Part shown: positions 13,491 through 15,728 of the stretch, piece by piece | Layout: the number at the start of each line of letters is the position of its first letter | Numbering within the stretch: the first letter of the stretch is position 1 | Assembly: GCA_023487965.1 (NCBI GenBank) | Contig: JAMDBV010000026.1 | Location: 1 to 15,728 of the forward strand | Source of the DNA: Patescibacteria group bacterium | GTDB lineage: Bacteria > Patescibacteriota > Minisyncoccia > Phycocordibacterales > PALSA-1337 | Direction: 5' to 3' | Length of the DNA stretch: 15,728 bases | Notes under the pieces: model-generated | Told to the model about the DNA's origin: nothing | Database searches by the model: none | What the model saw: only the letters and a program-made list of their open reading frames with translations | Translations under genes and position numbers: made by a program

Positions 13491-13496
13491 ATTATG
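13491..13496 (-). promoter_or_regulatory. Probable -10 CATAAT, leaderless start of dnaG
   Basis: CATAAT (5 of 6 matches) on the minus strand lies exactly 6 nt before the dnaG ATG at 13484. No Shine-Dalgarno. No convincing -35. Confidence 0.5.
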
Positions 13497-13524
13497 TACA
13501 ATGTCCGCATTCTTTGATAGTTGT

Positions 13525-13542
13525 CACACCTATATATGTGTG
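13525..13542. repeat. Short inverted repeat CACAC/GTGTG upstream of dnaG
   Basis: CACAC (13525-13529) and GTGTG (13538-13542) flank an AT-rich 8-nt centre, about 30 nt upstream of the dnaG -10 hexamer. It has the size and symmetry of an operator, but could be chance. Confidence 0.25.
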
Positions 13543-13584
13543 TTAAATCGTGTACATCGTATTATTTACCGTTGAATGTAAGCC

Positions 13585-13613
13585 AAAAATCCCCATCTTT
13601 TGTAGATGGGGAT
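13585..13613 (-). terminator. Intrinsic terminator of rpoC
   Basis: Read on the minus strand, ATCCCCATC (13613-13605), a 7-nt loop, then GATGGGGAT (13597-13589) running into TTTTT (13589-13585). The stem is a perfect 9 bp and lies 28 nt past the rpoC stop. It separates rpoC from dnaG, which has its own promoter. Confidence 0.85.
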
Positions 13614-13640
13614 AATTGTGTTTTTTGATAATTATTACTA

Positions 13641-15728
13641 CTATTCAACCACCTCCTTGGGCGCGATAGCGTCAACCATTTCCTTCTTGGGCGAACCGGC
13701 AAATCCGGTACCCGCCGGGACGAGACGTCCGATAATGACATTTTCCATGAGACCGGTGAGGTCGTCTTCGGCCGAACGGATCGCATTGGCGATGAGTACG
13801 CGCGTAGTGTGCTGGAACGATGCCGCCGAAAGGAAGCTCTGGCGCGTCAATGACGTTTCGGTAATACCCATAACGACTTTCTCGACTTTTGCCACATTGC
13901 CACCCTTTTCTTTGGCCGCGCCATTCTCGGCCATGAGTTGCGCATCATCGACAATCATACCTTCTGTCAGATTGGTATCGCCCGCATTGATCACTCTCCT
14001 GCGTGAGAACATTTGCTTTACGATGATTTCGATATGCTTCCTCGAAACCGTCTCACCCTGCAATTCGTATATCTTGCCGACTTCGGTAATGACATAATCC
14101 TTCGCCCTCTCTTCACCGCCGTATTGGAAGACCTCATCGATATCGGCCGATCCATCGGTCAACAGATCACCCTTCTTCACCCGGTCGCCGACACGTACCA
14201 TCGTCGTTCGTCTGTATGGGAATACATATTCGACTTCCGCTTGCTTTTTGCCGCCTTGACCGACTTCCGGCAAAACCTTTATCATTTTCTCCTTGCCCAT
14301 ATCTTTGACATCCATGATGACGCCGTCAACAGTTGCAACCACAGCCGGCGTCTTTGGCCTGCGCTTTTCGAAGATCTCCTCGACGCGCGGCAGACCCGCC
14401 GTAATGTCACCACCTTGTGAAGCCGCTCCACCGGCGTGGAATGTTCTCATCGTTAGCTGTGTACCGGGTTCACCGATAGCTTGAGCCGCCACAGTACCGA
14501 CCGCCTCACCGAGATCAACCAAATGATTCTTACCCAGATCGAGACCGTAACATTGTGCGCAAACACCGCGTATCGTCTTGCAAGACAATGGTGAGCGTAC
14601 TTTCACATCGGGAACGCCCGACTCTTCGATCGCCGTAGCGTCGAGCTTGGTTATGAGATGACCTTTGGCAAATATGACTTTGCCGTCTGTATTTTTGACA
14701 TCATCAGCCAAAATGCGTCCACGAATGCTCTTCGATAGAGGTATATTCATGCCCGAAGCCGTCTGTCTGCGGATCGTGATACTGTCCTTGGTACCGCAAT
14801 CTTTCTCCGACACAACCACGTCTTGAGCCACAACGAACAACTTTCTCGTCAGATATCCGGCCTTGGCCGTATTTAGCGCCGTATCGGTGAGACCTTTGCG
14901 AGAACCGTGAGTAGTGATGAAATATTCGATCGGGGTCAATCCTTCCTTGGCGCATGACAATATCGGAAATTCGATTGTCTCGCCGGAGACGGAAGAGATA
15001 AGACCCTTCATGCCGGCCATTTGCGTTATCTGCGACAGCGAACCTCTGGCACCGGAAGTAACCATATCGTATACCGAACCGTTCTTGTCCAAAGAAGGCG
15101 GTATCGATTTCTCGACTTGACTCTTGGCATTCTGCCATATCTCGATATGCTTCCTGACTCTTTCCTCCTCCGTCAATAGACCCTCCTCGAATTGCTGCGT
15201 TGTAACATCCGCGATTTTCTTGGACTTATTTATGATTTCCTTTTTGGCTTCCGGCACGACAATATCATCGATACCCCATGACGTTCCTGAATATGTCGCA
15301 TAATGGAAACCGAAGCTCTTGATCTTGTCCAGAATAGGTGACACGCTCTCGGCACCGCGAGTCGCTATCATATCGTCAACGATGGCACCGAGGCGCTTGC
15401 GTCCGACTTCTTCATTGATGAACGGATATTCTTCGGGCAACATATTGTTGAAGAGGATGCGTCCAACCGTCGTCTCAAATACCTTTCCCTCAAAAGCCAC
15501 GTACTTGGCTTTTGCCGGAGCCAGAACGTCTACCGGCTCGCGCAAATCTATATCCTTGAAATCAAATGAGAGAACTGCCGCCTCCGGCGATTCGTATGTT
15601 TTTTTGCCATTCTTGTCCGCCTTATCATTCTTGGCAAATATGACTTTGCCGTCTGTATTTTTGACATCATCAGCCAAAATGCGTCCACGAATGCTCTTCG
15701 ATAGAGGTATATTCATGCCCGAAGCCGT
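13641..15728 (-). CDS. rpoC: RNA polymerase beta' subunit RpoC, C-terminal part, with aberrant upstream end
   Basis: The frame is open from the right edge to a TAG at 13641. From SPEAAVLSFDF onward it follows the normal order of RpoC: ETTVGRILFNNMLP, YSGTSWGIDDIVVPEAKKE, SGARGSLSQITQMAGMKGL, THGSRKGLTDTALNTAKAGY (trigger-loop region), the second zinc site (DCGT, then SCKTIRGVCAQCYG), AVGTVAAQAIGEPGTQLTMR with FHAGGAASQGGD, and a C-terminal end with GRLVPAGTGF. The first 32-33 codons at the right edge duplicate, exactly, the segment that belongs after DCGT, so they are out of place in the protein. True N-terminal RpoC sequence (active-site NADFDGD and the rest) is not in the window. Confidence 0.95.
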   Translation of the reverse strand, partial: TASGMNIPLSKSIRGRILADDVKNTDGKVIFAKNDKADKNGKKTYESPEAAVLSFDFKDIDLREPVDVLAPAKAKYVAFEGKVFETTVGRILFNNMLPEEYPFINEEVGRKRLGAIVDDMIATRGAESVSPILDKIKSFGFHYATYSGTSWGIDDIVVPEAKKEIINKSKKIADVTTQQFEEGLLTEEERVRKHIEIWQNAKSQVEKSIPPSLDKNGSVYDMVTSGARGSLSQITQMAGMKGLISSVSGETIEFPILSCAKEGLTPIEYFITTHGSRKGLTDTALNTAKAGYLTRKLFVVAQDVVVSEKDCGTKDSITIRRQTASGMNIPLSKSIRGRILADDVKNTDGKVIFAKGHLITKLDATAIEESGVPDVKVRSPLSCKTIRGVCAQCYGLDLGKNHLVDLGEAVGTVAAQAIGEPGTQLTMRTFHAGGAASQGGDITAGLPRVEEIFEKRRPKTPAVVATVDGVIMDVKDMGKEKMIKVLPEVGQGGKKQAEVEYVFPYRRTTMVRVGDRVKKGDLLTDGSADIDEVFQYGGEERAKDYVITEVGKIYELQGETVSRKHIEIIVKQMFSRRRVINAGDTNLTEGMIVDDAQLMAENGAAKEKGGNVAKVEKVVMGITETSLTRQSFLSAASFQHTTRVLIANAIRSAEDDLTGLMENVIIGRLVPAGTGFAGSPKKEMVDAIAPKEVVE
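14665..14762. repeat. 98-bp direct repeat, copy A (native position in rpoC)
   Basis: Identical to 15631-15728 over all 98 bases. This copy codes for MNIPLSKSIRGRILADDVKN and the residues after it, in the right place between the DCGT motif and the second zinc cluster of RpoC, so it is the native one. Confidence 0.95.
15631..15728. repeat. 98-bp direct repeat, copy B (window end, probable assembly loop)
   Basis: An exact copy of 14665-14762 that runs into the right edge. It is 966 bases (322 codons) away and in frame. It is joined to NDKADKNGKKTYESPEAAV, a part of RpoC that lies well upstream in the native order. This is the signature of a contig whose end re-enters its own sequence. Confidence 0.93.

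Noticed and set aside
13606..14097. 163-residue plus-strand ORF opposite the rpoC 3' end
   Set aside because: Antisense to conserved RpoC sequence; starts inside the rpoC terminator; no recognisable motif.
1..15728. Recoded UGA (as in Gracilibacteria/Absconditabacteria)
   Set aside because: Several genes end naturally at TGA with the expected length, for example mraY, the 131-residue gene and the 112-residue gene; no conserved domain needs UGA read-through.
1..15728. CRISPR arrays, tRNA or rRNA genes, prophage or transposase genes
   Set aside because: No regularly spaced repeats, cloverleaf tRNA sequences, rRNA signatures or integrase/transposase motifs were seen on either strand.
14665..15728. 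Genuine tandem duplication giving a novel RpoC architecture
   Set aside because: Perfect nucleotide identity, position at the very window edge and disruption of an essential conserved protein all favour an assembly loop.

Overview
The window looks like chromosomal DNA of a streamlined bacterium, most likely a member of the Patescibacteria/CPR (Parcubacteria-like). That placement is inference. It rests on the compact layout, the divergent Mur and DnaG proteins, a MraY with a long basic insertion, many small proteins of no clear family, and almost no Shine-Dalgarno sequences. The standard genetic code fits all genes, and I see no tRNA, rRNA, CRISPR array, transposase or phage gene.

Layout. Positions 1-1030 (minus) hold a membrane-anchored DUF4015-type putative glycoside hydrolase cut by the left edge, preceded by a two-helix membrane protein. 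A 131-residue unknown protein (1069-1464, plus) is divergent from these and converges on rsmI (minus) across a hairpin. A plus-strand block at 2237-7579 carries an ATP-grasp ligase, an overlapping NlpC/P60-like cysteine peptidase, MraY, an aminoacyl-tRNA-protein-transferase-like GNAT protein and an Mpl/MurC-type ligase. This is a cell-wall precursor and peptide-modification cluster. Positions 7558-8268 hold a minus-strand mini-operon (a LysW-like zinc ribbon and a Trp-rich small ORF) with a strong terminator inside the mpl 3' end, followed by a long imperfect inverted repeat with a GC-rich, multi-hairpin centre. A fold-type II PLP enzyme (8269-9144, plus) abuts a minus-strand run of murD, an unknown 112-residue protein, radC, dnaG and rpoC, which is cut by the right edge.

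Two things stand out. First, seven start codons have a -10-like hexamer exactly 6 nt upstream, and others have one at 9-11 nt. This predicts transcription starting on or within a few bases of the ATG, so leaderless mRNAs seem to be the rule here. Second, the last 98 bases exactly repeat an internal part of rpoC, in frame but at the wrong place in the protein. I read this as a contig-end assembly loop unless reads prove otherwise. The strongest candidates for unusual biology are the leaderless organisation, the inverted-repeat element at 8089-8218 and the ATP-grasp/peptidase pair beside mraY.
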